IMG/VR virus record: IMGVR_UViG_3300032116_001573
Span: 1-20,716 of that record
Reading direction: 5' to 3' (one strand)
From: a virus
DNA: 20,716 nt
This document shows, piece by piece, positions 13,390-20,076 of the stretch. How positions within the stretch are numbered: position 1 is the first letter of the stretch; each line of letters opens with the position of its first letter. The position numbers and the translations under genes are program-made. The notes beneath the pieces were generated by a model that was not told the origin of the DNA, made no database searches, and saw only the letters and a list, made by a program, of their open reading frames with translations.

Positions 13390-13757
13390 GTCGTGCTTTC
13401 CACTCCTACGCGCAGCGTGCCGCTGGCCAGGTCAATCGGTGCGCCCGTGACATTCCAGAACGTCACGGTCACGCTGTTCGTCGTCGCCGTCGCAAGCAGG
13501 ATGATCCCGCTTTGAACCGCGCTATGGGTCGCCCACGCCTTGTCGCCCGGCTTCGCGCCCGCGAAGGCAACGGCAATCGAGGAAGTCGCGCCGCTCAGGA
13601 TGTTCGGCGGGTCATAAACCTGCGCCTGTTCGGTCAGGATGCCGAAACGGTCGCGCCATGCGTTGAACAGCTTCAACCAGATCGGCGTGACCATCCGCGA
13701 CGCCCCAACCACCGGATCGGCGGAAGGGATCGGGAAGTCGTAGCGTTGCTGGGCCAT
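13386..13757 (-). CDS. Small tail protein in the tail-needle slot
   Basis: This encodes 123 residues, joined to the gp10-like stop by TAATG. The N-terminus 'FPIPSADPVVG', followed by a tryptophan-containing helix ('TPIWLKLFNAWRDRF'), resembles the start of small phage tail-associated proteins. The second half is beta-rich with 'SVTVTFWNVTGAPIDLASGTLRV', a pattern often seen in phage tail proteins. P22 has the trimeric coiled-coil needle gp26 here, but no long coiled coil is present. It may therefore plug or connect the tail in another way, or be unrelated to gp26. Confidence 0.68.
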   Translation of the reverse strand: MAQQRYDFPIPSADPVVGASRMVTPIWLKLFNAWRDRFGILTEQAQVYDPPNILSGATSSIAVAFAGAKPGDKAWATHSAVQSGIILLATATTNSVTVTFWNVTGAPIDLASGTLRVGVESTT

Positions 13758-15160
13758 TAGCTGGCGCCCGGCACCGCATCAAAGTTGGCCGCAATCAGCG
13801 TCGTGCGGACGGGGTCGCTCATCTGAATGCGAAACACCCGCTCGCGCGACGTGCCCAGCCGCAGCCACCGAACCCGCGTGCGATATTGGCCCATGGCGCC
13901 AAGGCTCGCCTCGTGGTCATAGCCGAACGTCCGGCCGCCATCGTCGGAGACGGACAACCAAACCTTCGGCGCCGAGCCCAGCCCGCTAACCGTGCCAACG
14001 CCCGTCTCCATGTCGGCTTCAAGCTTGCTCAGAAACAGCCGCTTGCCTTCGTTGTAGAGCGGCGCGCCAACGGCCGTGCGAATGATGGGGTCGCCGTCCT
14101 CGGTCGGGAACGTCGGGTCAACGACATAAATCCGCCCGTCAACGCTATCCCCGGCCAACGTGGCGCCGCCGAACGACACGCCACCAATCGCCCGCCACGT
14201 GCCGTTGTATTGAACCGGCTCGCTTTCGCGCTCGTGCCAGGACTGCGTCGCCAGGTCATAGACCCACGTCTCGCCCGCGTCGGGGAACGTCAGGACGTAG
14301 AAGGTATGGCCCTCTTGCTCATAAATCCAACCGCGGGAATCGGATACTGTCTCGTAGCCCGCAATCGCCTGCTCAATCGCGTGCGTGCTGATGCGCTGCG
14401 CGGATGCGCCCTCGCCGCGATAGACCACGCGGTTAGCGCCAAGCCAGAACGGGTTGTTATTGTAGTCCGCGATGCTGAACCGCGAGCCGCAGCCCTGCGG
14501 CACCAGCCCCCCCGCGAGTTCCGTGAACGGCACGTCGCCCTGAGTGGACCCGGACCATATCTCGATGCTGTCGGTCCCGAAGAACCACAGGAAGTCGCCG
14601 ATGCGCCGCACCGCCACGATGGCGTCCGGGGCGCTTTCCGCACTCGCGAAGTCAAGCGCGTCATAGGTCGCGGCGTCGTTCAGCGCGGACCAGAAAAACG
14701 ACGTGCTATCAGGCCGCGAGAACACCATGAACCCGTTGAGGTAAGCCACGGTCGCCGCGCCGGGGAAATCCGCGTCCGTGATCTGCGTCAATGTTGCAGG
14801 TGTTGCAATCCACGCCTGTTGCGTCTCGGGGACCACCACAACCATCTGCGTCCCGTTGTTCGCCATGCTGACCGCGCCGCCGGCCGCCAGCGTGCCGAGC
14901 GCGGTATAGGCGCCGGACGTGTCCACCGCATACACCGTGTCATCGGCCACGATGTAGCAGAGGTTGCCCATAACCTGCGCGCCGCGGAACGGTCCCGCCG
15001 GCAGGGTCGTGAACACGTCGAGCCCCGGCGTGGGGATCAGAATGACAGGGGCTTTGGCGTCGCGAGGTTCTTGCTCGGCGCACCAATTAATTATGCGCTG
15101 GGCAGAAACGGGAAGGCTACGGTGGCGATACGATTGGAGCGCCATGGGGATGCGCGGCAT
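13757..15160 (-). CDS. P22 gp10-like tail accessory / packaged-DNA stabilisation protein
   Basis: This encodes 467 residues, close to the roughly 470 of P22 gp10. The beta-propeller-like sequence opens 'MPRIPMALQSYRHRSLPVSAQRIINW' in part (start and 'INWCAEQEP' box) and contains 'LIPTPGLDVFTTLPAGPFRG', 'FFGTDSIEIWSGS' and 'WVYDLATQSWHER', all typical of the P22 gp10/Phage_stabilise family. Such proteins close the portal vertex after DNA packaging and hold the tailspikes. ATG 15160 is preferred: GGAGG lies 13 bases upstream, inside the end of the HNH gene. GTG 15172 would be almost on top of that site, and ATG 15145 is further away. The start codon lies in one copy of a 13-bp repeat flanking the HNH insertion. 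Confidence 0.87.
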   Translation of the reverse strand: MPRIPMALQSYRHRSLPVSAQRIINWCAEQEPRDAKAPVILIPTPGLDVFTTLPAGPFRGAQVMGNLCYIVADDTVYAVDTSGAYTALGTLAAGGAVSMANNGTQMVVVVPETQQAWIATPATLTQITDADFPGAATVAYLNGFMVFSRPDSTSFFWSALNDAATYDALDFASAESAPDAIVAVRRIGDFLWFFGTDSIEIWSGSTQGDVPFTELAGGLVPQGCGSRFSIADYNNNPFWLGANRVVYRGEGASAQRISTHAIEQAIAGYETVSDSRGWIYEQEGHTFYVLTFPDAGETWVYDLATQSWHERESEPVQYNGTWRAIGGVSFGGATLAGDSVDGRIYVVDPTFPTEDGDPIIRTAVGAPLYNEGKRLFLSKLEADMETGVGTVSGLGSAPKVWLSVSDDGGRTFGYDHEASLGAMGQYRTRVRWLRLGTSRERVFRIQMSDPVRTTLIAANFDAVPGAS

Positions 15161-15692
15161 TGTGCGGAACACACCTCCATGTCTTGCCGGTTGCGATGTT
15201 GTGAACGGTGGCCAAGTGCAAGCCCACGTCAGCCGCGATTACGCGAAGAAGTTCGCCGCGAGCGCGTCGCTTGCGTATTTCCAAGACAACTGCGGGGTTT
15301 ATCTTCGCGCAGTGGTGCTTTTCGCCTGCGGGATATGTGTAGTGCTTCTTGCTGTTTCTGACGTTCTCGCGGCGCGTAACCCACCGCAGGTTTTCCGGGC
15401 GGTTGTCGTCGCGAACGTTGTTGATGTGATCCACTTCGTGCCGCGGCGAAGGCGGCAAGCCGTGGAATGCGAGGCATATCAACTGATGCACCGGGCGCCC
15501 TGCGCGCCGGGGCTTTCCAACTTCCGGCGGGCAGTCAGCGTCGGCAATGGCGCCGCACTGCATGTAACCGCACGGATTCCTAAACGACTTCAACCGCAGC
15601 GGCGGGTTAAGCGGTTTCTTGTAGTGCCACAGCCGGTAAACGTGTCCGTCTTCGCCGGCCAGATAGTTGCTGTATCCAGGGATCTTCCGCAT
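15117..15692 (-). CDS. HNH homing endonuclease (NUMOD4-HNH-HTH)
   Basis: This encodes 191 residues. Residues 1-40 form a NUMOD4-like DNA-binding motif ('IPGYSNYLAGEDGHVYRLW'). The HNH fold follows at about 66-115 with H69, D88-H89, N97 and N101-L102 ('VDHINNVRDDNRPENLRWVT'). A helix-turn-helix lies at about 128-170 and ends 'GKTWRCV', the usual end of this family. The last 14 residues (178-191) are read out of frame through the start of the gp10-like gene, so the ORF runs past its natural end into target DNA. Only a weak CAGGG lies at the ATG. It would cut an uninterrupted phage allele so that the gene is copied in during repair. It is free-standing: no room exists for a group I intron core. 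Confidence 0.9.
   Translation of the reverse strand: MRKIPGYSNYLAGEDGHVYRLWHYKKPLNPPLRLKSFRNPCGYMQCGAIADADCPPEVGKPRRAGRPVHQLICLAFHGLPPSPRHEVDHINNVRDDNRPENLRWVTRRENVRNSKKHYTYPAGEKHHCAKINPAVVLEIRKRRARGELLRVIAADVGLHLATVHNIATGKTWRCVPHNAAHPHGAPIVSPP
15148..15160 (-). repeat. 13-bp direct repeat, downstream copy at gp10 start
   Basis: GGATGCGCGGCAT on the plus strand, which is ATGCCGCGCATCC on the coding strand, covers the start codon of the gp10-like gene. It is identical to 15742-15754, and the flanking base differs on both sides. The two copies bracket the HNH gene. Confidence 0.9.
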
Positions 15693-15741
15693 CCCTGATA
15701 CTTAGTGTTTTTCGTGCTAGTTTCCAGTATCTACCGGCACA

Positions 15742-15754
15742 GGATGCGCGGCAT
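15742..15754 (-). repeat. 13-bp direct repeat, upstream (orphaned) copy
   Basis: This copy is identical to 15148-15160, 594 bp away. Its ATG (15754-15752) shares an A with the TGA of the glycine-rich gene (TGATG), which was probably the original start junction of the gp10-like gene. Translation from it now stops after seven codons (MPRILCR, TAG at 15733-15731). Confidence 0.88.
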
Positions 15755-17346
15755 CAGCCCATGCTCTGGTTCTGTTCAGCCTGCGCGAAGTAGTTCTGAC
15801 CGCTCGTGAAGTTCTGCTGCGCGGTGCCCATAAGTTGCTGCAACGCCGCGTCCTGACTGACCGCCTGACCCTGCGGCACGAACAGCCCTTGGCGAACAAG
15901 GTCGTCAAAGGCGTAATCGAGCATATATTGCCCGACCGTCAGGTTAGATTGCGGGAACAGGCCGCTAAATGCGCCGTTGAACGGCTGGTATTGCGCGTTG
16001 AGGTCCGTGCCGAAGAACCGGCTGGGGTTGTCGGCGTAGTCGTCGCCCGCCTTGTAGAAGTAGCCTTGGCCCGGCGCCGTCATGCTATCGCTGGGCATGA
16101 ACTGCCCCACGGCGTAGCCCGCGCCCACCGCGGTCGGGTTGACCGCGTAGCCCTGCGCCGCCGCCATCGCCATAAGCTGCTGCTGGAATGCGTTGGCGAA
16201 GTCCATGTTCGCCTGACCGCCGTTGTCCTGACCGCTGAACGATTGAAACCCGAAGCCGCCGGTCAAGCCGGTCGGCATGGTGCCGCCGGATGCGATAAAG
16301 GAATTCTGCACTTGGTTCGCGAGTTCGGGCGACCACGTGAAACCTGCATTCCAGTTGGCGCCCACGCTTTCCTGCGGGCCGAACTGGCCGCCGATGGCGC
16401 CGCCAAGCTGCGCGCCGAGGAATGCGCCGATGGGGCCAAGGAACAGGCCGCCGACAGCCGAGCCGAGCCCGGAACCGATCTGCTGTCCCATGGGGTCGCG
16501 GTCGCCGCTGTATCCAGCCTGCCCGGCGACGTAGTTGCCAAGGAGGCCGCCGCCGAGCGTGCCGAGGCCGCCGAGCAAGTCGAAGCCGCCGCCAAGCAGC
16601 CCGGAGCCCATGACGCCTTCAAGGCCGCCAGTGGCCGCGCCGGCAACGTCGTCAACGAGGTCCGCGCCAAGCGCCGCAGCCGTGCCACCGCCGTCCATGA
16701 CGGTCTGCCCACCCGTCGCAAACTGCGACAGATCAATAGGCTGCGGCGACCACAAAACTTGATTGCCCGCCGAGGCGCCCCAGCCGGCCGGCAAAACCGC
16801 CGAGCCGAACTCAGCGCCGCCGAACGGCACAATAGGAAGCCCATACAGGCCCGTCAGGCCGCCAGCGGCACCACCGCCACCGCCGCCGCTGCCCGTGCCC
16901 GCCAGGCCGCTCGTAGAGCCCTGCGTGGCCGCTTCTGGCGCAAGCGCGCTGATCGGGTCAATCGGCGCCCCCGCAGCCGGTGCCGCAGCGCCCGCGCCGA
17001 GCGACGTGCTGCCCTGCGTGATGCCCGAAACCGCCGTGCCGGAACCGCCGAGCAAGCCGCCCAACTGCCGGATTAGGTTCGGGTTCGCCAACGCCGCAAG
17101 CAGCCCCGCGCCGCCGCCAATCGCGCCGAGGCTGCCGCCGCCGCCGCCGCCAATCGGAACAACAACGCCGTCATCATCATCCGGCGGCATAATCGGAGAC
17201 ACGCCGCCGCCGACGTTCGTCACCGGCCCGCCGCCGCCGCCAGTCATCCGCTCGGGACGATAGCGGCTGTCGGCAAGCCCAGGCTCGTAGGACAGCCCGC
17301 GCTGATAGCGGGACGAGGTTCGCGGTGCAGCGCGAGTGCCGCTCAT
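15754..17346 (-). CDS. Glycine-rich glycine-zipper virion protein, unknown role
   Basis: This encodes 530 residues from ATG 17346, set by an ATGA overlap with the gp4-like stop. Residues 30-165 are low complexity with several polyglycine runs and an aspartate run (56-59). Residues 235-325 contain hydrophobic Gly-rich segments, including a glycine zipper at about 291-322 ('GSAVGGLFLGPIGAFLGAQL'). Such zippers pack membrane helices or form pores. The C-terminal 200 residues are less repetitive and rich in Gln, Asn, Phe and Tyr. P22 has no gene of this kind between genes 4 and 10. Candidate roles are an ejected pore-forming protein or a tail component. No family is recognised. Confidence 0.75.
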   Translation of the reverse strand: MSGTRAAPRTSSRYQRGLSYEPGLADSRYRPERMTGGGGGPVTNVGGGVSPIMPPDDDDGVVVPIGGGGGGSLGAIGGGAGLLAALANPNLIRQLGGLLGGSGTAVSGITQGSTSLGAGAAAPAAGAPIDPISALAPEAATQGSTSGLAGTGSGGGGGGAAGGLTGLYGLPIVPFGGAEFGSAVLPAGWGASAGNQVLWSPQPIDLSQFATGGQTVMDGGGTAAALGADLVDDVAGAATGGLEGVMGSGLLGGGFDLLGGLGTLGGGLLGNYVAGQAGYSGDRDPMGQQIGSGLGSAVGGLFLGPIGAFLGAQLGGAIGGQFGPQESVGANWNAGFTWSPELANQVQNSFIASGGTMPTGLTGGFGFQSFSGQDNGGQANMDFANAFQQQLMAMAAAQGYAVNPTAVGAGYAVGQFMPSDSMTAPGQGYFYKAGDDYADNPSRFFGTDLNAQYQPFNGAFSGLFPQSNLTVGQYMLDYAFDDLVRQGLFVPQGQAVSQDAALQQLMGTAQQNFTSGQNYFAQAEQNQSMG

Positions 17347-17756
17347 TGCCAATCCCCATCCCAAATCCCGATGCGGCCACCGCGCAGAAGCGCAGGCTCA
17401 ACCGTCATCGGTATGTCGTCGGCATAGATGCCCTGAAGGTTGCGGAAGGAAGTTTCCGCGCGCTCGATCAGCAGCGGCGAGATAACCGCCGTCGCGCCGT
17501 ATTCCGGCGCCATCCGCAGCGCCAGGTTGGTCTGAATCGCCTCGTCATGCGTGGCCGGAACCGCGAGGTTCGTGCCCGCGGCAAGCGTCGCGCCGACAAG
17601 CCCGGAAAGCTGGACGCCCTCGTTTTCCCAAGCCGCGATCATTGATTGCAGCGCGCCGATGAAGTCGCCGGCCGCATCCGCGTTGAGTTGCTCGCCCTCT
17701 TGCAGCACGCCGATAAGGCGCGCGGCGCGCGTGATGTGCTGCAAGACGGTTGCCAT
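17343..17756 (-). CDS. P22 gp4-like head-completion / tail accessory protein
   Basis: This encodes 137 residues, slightly shorter than P22 gp4 (about 166). The helical start 'ITRAARLIGVLQEGEQLNADAAGDFIGALQSMIAAWENEG' in part (alternating ITRAARLIG and ALQSMIAAW boxes), a central 'NLAVPATHDEAIQTNLALRMAPEYG' region and a helical end ('ERAETSFRNLQG') are typical of the gp4 family, which adds to the portal after packaging and forms the platform for gp10. The TGATG junction with the glycosyltransferase gives the start. P22 gp4 was reported to have muramidase activity, but no such motif is evident here. Confidence 0.85.
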   Translation of the reverse strand: MATVLQHITRAARLIGVLQEGEQLNADAAGDFIGALQSMIAAWENEGVQLSGLVGATLAAGTNLAVPATHDEAIQTNLALRMAPEYGATAVISPLLIERAETSFRNLQGIYADDIPMTVEPALLRGGRIGIWDGDWQ

Positions 17757-18487
17757 CAGACTTCCTCGCCCAGATCCGGCTTGTCAGCCGTCACGGTCAA
17801 CACCGTCTCGCCCATCAGGAACTTGTGCAGGTTGCCCGTCCAAGCCTTGGAACCGACATGGTCAAGCGTCACGTCCGGATCTACCCAAAGCTTGCCGCCG
17901 ATGCGGCGCCACTCCCGGCTAAACCAGACATCCTCGCCAACGATTCCCTCCGTCGCGCTCGGCGGGGTCGCAAACCAGTTATGCATTTTGCGCTCAGGGT
18001 TGACCGGGTTCGGCCAATCGTATTCCGGCCGCTTCTCCCGCATCACCATCAGCGCGTCGCGCGTGATCTTGGTGAACCCCATCGGGATCGCCTCGGCCTC
18101 GATGAGATGCCCGGTCTGGTCCGCGCGCGACCGGCCCATCATCTGGCCGTTGTCCTCGACAAACTGCGCCGTCCACTGTTCCCACGAGTTTTTCATGGGA
18201 TACGCCGCCGCCGCTACCGGCGCGTCCGCGGTCAGGATGCGGAAGAAGCCTTCCGGCTCCCAGCCCATGTCCTGGTCAATGAAAAACAGCGTATCGCCGT
18301 CCCCTTGCAGGAAGCCCAGCGCCAGCGTGTTCCGCGCCCGCGCAATGTAGGCATCGCCCTCAAGGATCAGCACGTCATACGGCTGCCCGGCCTGCTGTAG
18401 CGCGTGCAACGTCTTGGTAAGCGAGGCGACATAGCGCCCCACGGCCCCGCCGAAGATCGGCGTTGCGATGATCACCTTCTCCGCCAT
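17756..18487 (-). CDS. GT-A fold glycosyltransferase-like protein in the capsid module
   Basis: This encodes 243 residues. The N-terminus 'IIATPIFGGAVGRYVASL' matches the nucleotide-sugar-binding strand of GT-A (family 2-like) enzymes. A basic 'YIARARNTL' follows, then a metal-binding DxD motif, D71-Q-D73, in 'FFIDQDMGW'. The later 'GEDVWFSREWRRIGG' (E185-D186) and 'DPDVTLDHVGS' (H210) fit the acceptor-base and metal-ligand positions. There is no membrane segment. It would transfer a sugar to a protein, lipid or glycan; its place between head genes suggests virion decoration or host-surface modification, but the acceptor is unknown. No ribosome site is visible; a 10-bp hairpin ends seven bases before the ATG. 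Confidence 0.83.
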   Translation of the reverse strand: MAEKVIIATPIFGGAVGRYVASLTKTLHALQQAGQPYDVLILEGDAYIARARNTLALGFLQGDGDTLFFIDQDMGWEPEGFFRILTADAPVAAAAYPMKNSWEQWTAQFVEDNGQMMGRSRADQTGHLIEAEAIPMGFTKITRDALMVMREKRPEYDWPNPVNPERKMHNWFATPPSATEGIVGEDVWFSREWRRIGGKLWVDPDVTLDHVGSKAWTGNLHKFLMGETVLTVTADKPDLGEEV

Positions 18488-18494
18488 GAAGGTA

Positions 18495-18522
18495 GCAGGG
18501 GGCGAGTTGCCCCGCCCCCTGC
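18495..18522 (-). terminator. Strong GC hairpin between head protein and glycosyltransferase
   Basis: GCAGGGGGCG (18495-18504) and CGCCCCCTGC (18513-18522) are perfect reverse complements around an eight-base loop. In the transcript this gives a 10-bp, almost all-GC stem eight bases after the stop of the small head protein and seven bases before the glycosyltransferase ATG. No T-run follows, so full Rho-independent termination is doubtful. Attenuation, mRNA stabilisation or control of translation of the next gene are alternatives. Confidence 0.7.
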
Positions 18523-18529
18523 CCTGCCC

Positions 18530-18778
18530 TTAGCCGACGAGGCCGAGGGAACGCAGCGCCGTCGCCATCTGGCGAACCGCTGTGTTCACCGCGTCGGCTT
18601 GGGTGGACGTGCCGAAGCCCCAGGGCGAAGTCGAGGTCGCCGCGGTCGTGGTGGTGTAGGCCGTCACGCTCGGGCGCACGATGGGCGTGGTCAGCCCATA
18701 GAAGCCAAGCAGGTCAGACGAGGCGTTCCCGAGGCGCGTGCCGTCGGGGTTGCCGTCAGAGAGTTCACGCACAGGCAT
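18530..18778 (-). CDS. Small head-associated protein
   Basis: This encodes 82 residues. It begins 'MPVRELSDGNPDGTRLGNAS', with a Ser/Thr-rich middle and a C-terminal helix ('AVNTAVRQMATALRSLGLVG'). The 'SSDLLGFYGLTTPIVRP' box followed by a short C-terminal helix is a pattern I recall from small proteins downstream of coat genes in many phages, often labelled head-fibre or decoration proteins. A strong AGGAGG eight bases before the ATG suggests high expression, which suits a stoichiometric capsid component. Assignment rests on position and resemblance only. Confidence 0.75.
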   Translation of the reverse strand: MPVRELSDGNPDGTRLGNASSDLLGFYGLTTPIVRPSVTAYTTTTAATSTSPWGFGTSTQADAVNTAVRQMATALRSLGLVG

Positions 18779-18791
18779 TTGATCGGCCTCC

Positions 18792-20045
18792 TTAGCCGTT
18801 CATGCGGACGCCGAGGCGACCGTCCAGCGTCTTCACGCCGTAGATCACATCGAGACGCCAGCGCTGGTTGCTGTTCACGCCGTCCCACACCGGGGCGAAG
18901 CGCATGCTGATCCCCTTGTGGGTCTCGCGGGCGCATTCGGTGACGCCAGCCGGCATGACCAGCGGACGGTTCACGAAGGCAATCGCGTTCTTGTGGAACA
19001 CCGCGTTGAGGGGGATGGTGGTGGACGCGGCGCCGATGAAGACGAGGTTGAGCCCGTCCGTGTTGGCGCTGGTCATGCTCACGGTCTGCTCGGCGCCGCT
19101 CGTGATGATCGGCGGGCTGATGTCGAGCGTGATGTTGCCGCCGCCGTCCGCAGTCGCGTCGGTGTTGACGACGAACTGCTGAAGATACGGAAGCACCGGC
19201 TTGGAGCCGACCACGCTCGGGACCGGGTTCACGGCAACCATGCCGCTCGCCAGCGTGCCCAGCGTGAACACTTCGCCAGCCTTCACGGTCGCACCTGCGG
19301 CAAAACCGTCGCAAATCAGGTTTTGCTTGTAAGTGGACTTGACCGCCGAATACGCGGAAGTCTGCGCCGCGCCGTTGGTCAGCAGGCCCGCGCCGTTGAC
19401 GCGCGTGCCCGTGGTCACGGTCGGCACGTTCTGCGAGCGGTAGACGTTGTCCACGCCCGCCATCTTCGGCATCTCGGCCTCTTCGATGGCCGACTTGGCG
19501 ATGTTGTTGACGAAGACGGAGTTGAAGCTGCCCGCCAGCGCATAGGCATCGGCGCTGGTCAGCACCGCCTTACGCATGGAGTCCGGCACCGCCATCTCGT
19601 CAAGCCGCTGCGGCCCGCGGGCGAAATCGGCCCAAGAGTCGATGGTGTTGCCCACCGTGCCGACATGGTTCCACAGCCCGGCGATGCGCGCGCCAATGGC
19701 GCGGTCGATCGTGTTGGCGATGGTCCGCATGGCGGGGACGAGGAAGCGCTCGCGGAAGTCCGTAATGGACAGCGTGCGCTCCTTGTCGGTGAACTGGATC
19801 GCGACGCCGGCCCACTTGTCGATGCTGACAGTGGTCGAGCCTTCATCCGTGTCGGACACCGACATGGTGGCCGACTCGTAGCCCTGGTAAGACACCGGGC
19901 GGCGGATGGTCACGGTGTCACCCGTGCCGGCCACGAACTCGTCCGAATAGTCGGTGTGGACGAGCTTCGGGAAGACAAGCATGTTGTCGAGAAGGACAAG
20001 GCCCTCCCGCACCACGCGGGTCGGCGTGATGATTGCGTTAGACAT
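18792..20045 (-). CDS. Major capsid protein, P22 coat (gp5) type
   Basis: This encodes 417 residues (P22 gp5 is 430). It follows the scaffolding-like gene and shows the P22-coat layout: an N-terminal arm 'ITPTRVVREGLVLLDNMLVF', a 'GDTVTIRRP' strand, 'SIDKWAGVAIQFTDKERTLS', then a spine-helix region 'FLVPAMRTIANTIDRAIGARI'. It continues with 'ADAYALAGSFNS' and ends with a beta-rich domain ('DGRLGVRMNG'). It would form the icosahedral shell (HK97 fold with a P22-type inserted domain). The ribosome site is modest (AGGGA, nine bases before the ATG) and lies in a small hairpin. Confidence in the class is high from pattern and synteny. Confidence 0.88.
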   Translation of the reverse strand: MSNAIITPTRVVREGLVLLDNMLVFPKLVHTDYSDEFVAGTGDTVTIRRPVSYQGYESATMSVSDTDEGSTTVSIDKWAGVAIQFTDKERTLSITDFRERFLVPAMRTIANTIDRAIGARIAGLWNHVGTVGNTIDSWADFARGPQRLDEMAVPDSMRKAVLTSADAYALAGSFNSVFVNNIAKSAIEEAEMPKMAGVDNVYRSQNVPTVTTGTRVNGAGLLTNGAAQTSAYSAVKSTYKQNLICDGFAAGATVKAGEVFTLGTLASGMVAVNPVPSVVGSKPVLPYLQQFVVNTDATADGGGNITLDISPPIITSGAEQTVSMTSANTDGLNLVFIGAASTTIPLNAVFHKNAIAFVNRPLVMPAGVTECARETHKGISMRFAPVWDGVNSNQRWRLDVIYGVKTLDGRLGVRMNG

Positions 20046-20050
20046 TTAGC

Positions 20051-20071
20051 GGGGTCCCTATGGGATGCCCC
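20051..20071 (-). promoter_or_regulatory. Bulged hairpin over the coat-gene ribosome site
   Basis: In the scaffold-coat gap the transcript can pair GGGG with CCCC and TCCC with GGGA around an ATA loop, with a two-base CA bulge. The AGGGA that would serve as the coat gene's ribosome site is in the 3' arm. A role in setting the coat/scaffold ratio is possible but speculative. Confidence 0.35.
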
Positions 20072-20076
20072 TGCGC

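Noticed and set aside
13886-15361. A 491-codon plus-strand ORF antisense to the gp10-like gene
   Set aside because: High GC content removes stop codons from antisense frames. The minus frame encodes a recognisable gp10-type protein and the antisense product is Arg/His-rich with no domain.
15161-15741. A group I intron carrying the HNH gene
   Set aside because: Almost all of the 581 bp between the repeats is coding, leaving about 50 non-coding bases, too few for a ribozyme core. The exact repeat at both ends also points to a free-standing insertion.
16860-17260. Triplet-rich repeats (GCC/CCG runs) as a CRISPR-like or regulatory array
   Set aside because: They encode the polyglycine stretches of the glycine-rich protein in frame, with no regular spacer structure.
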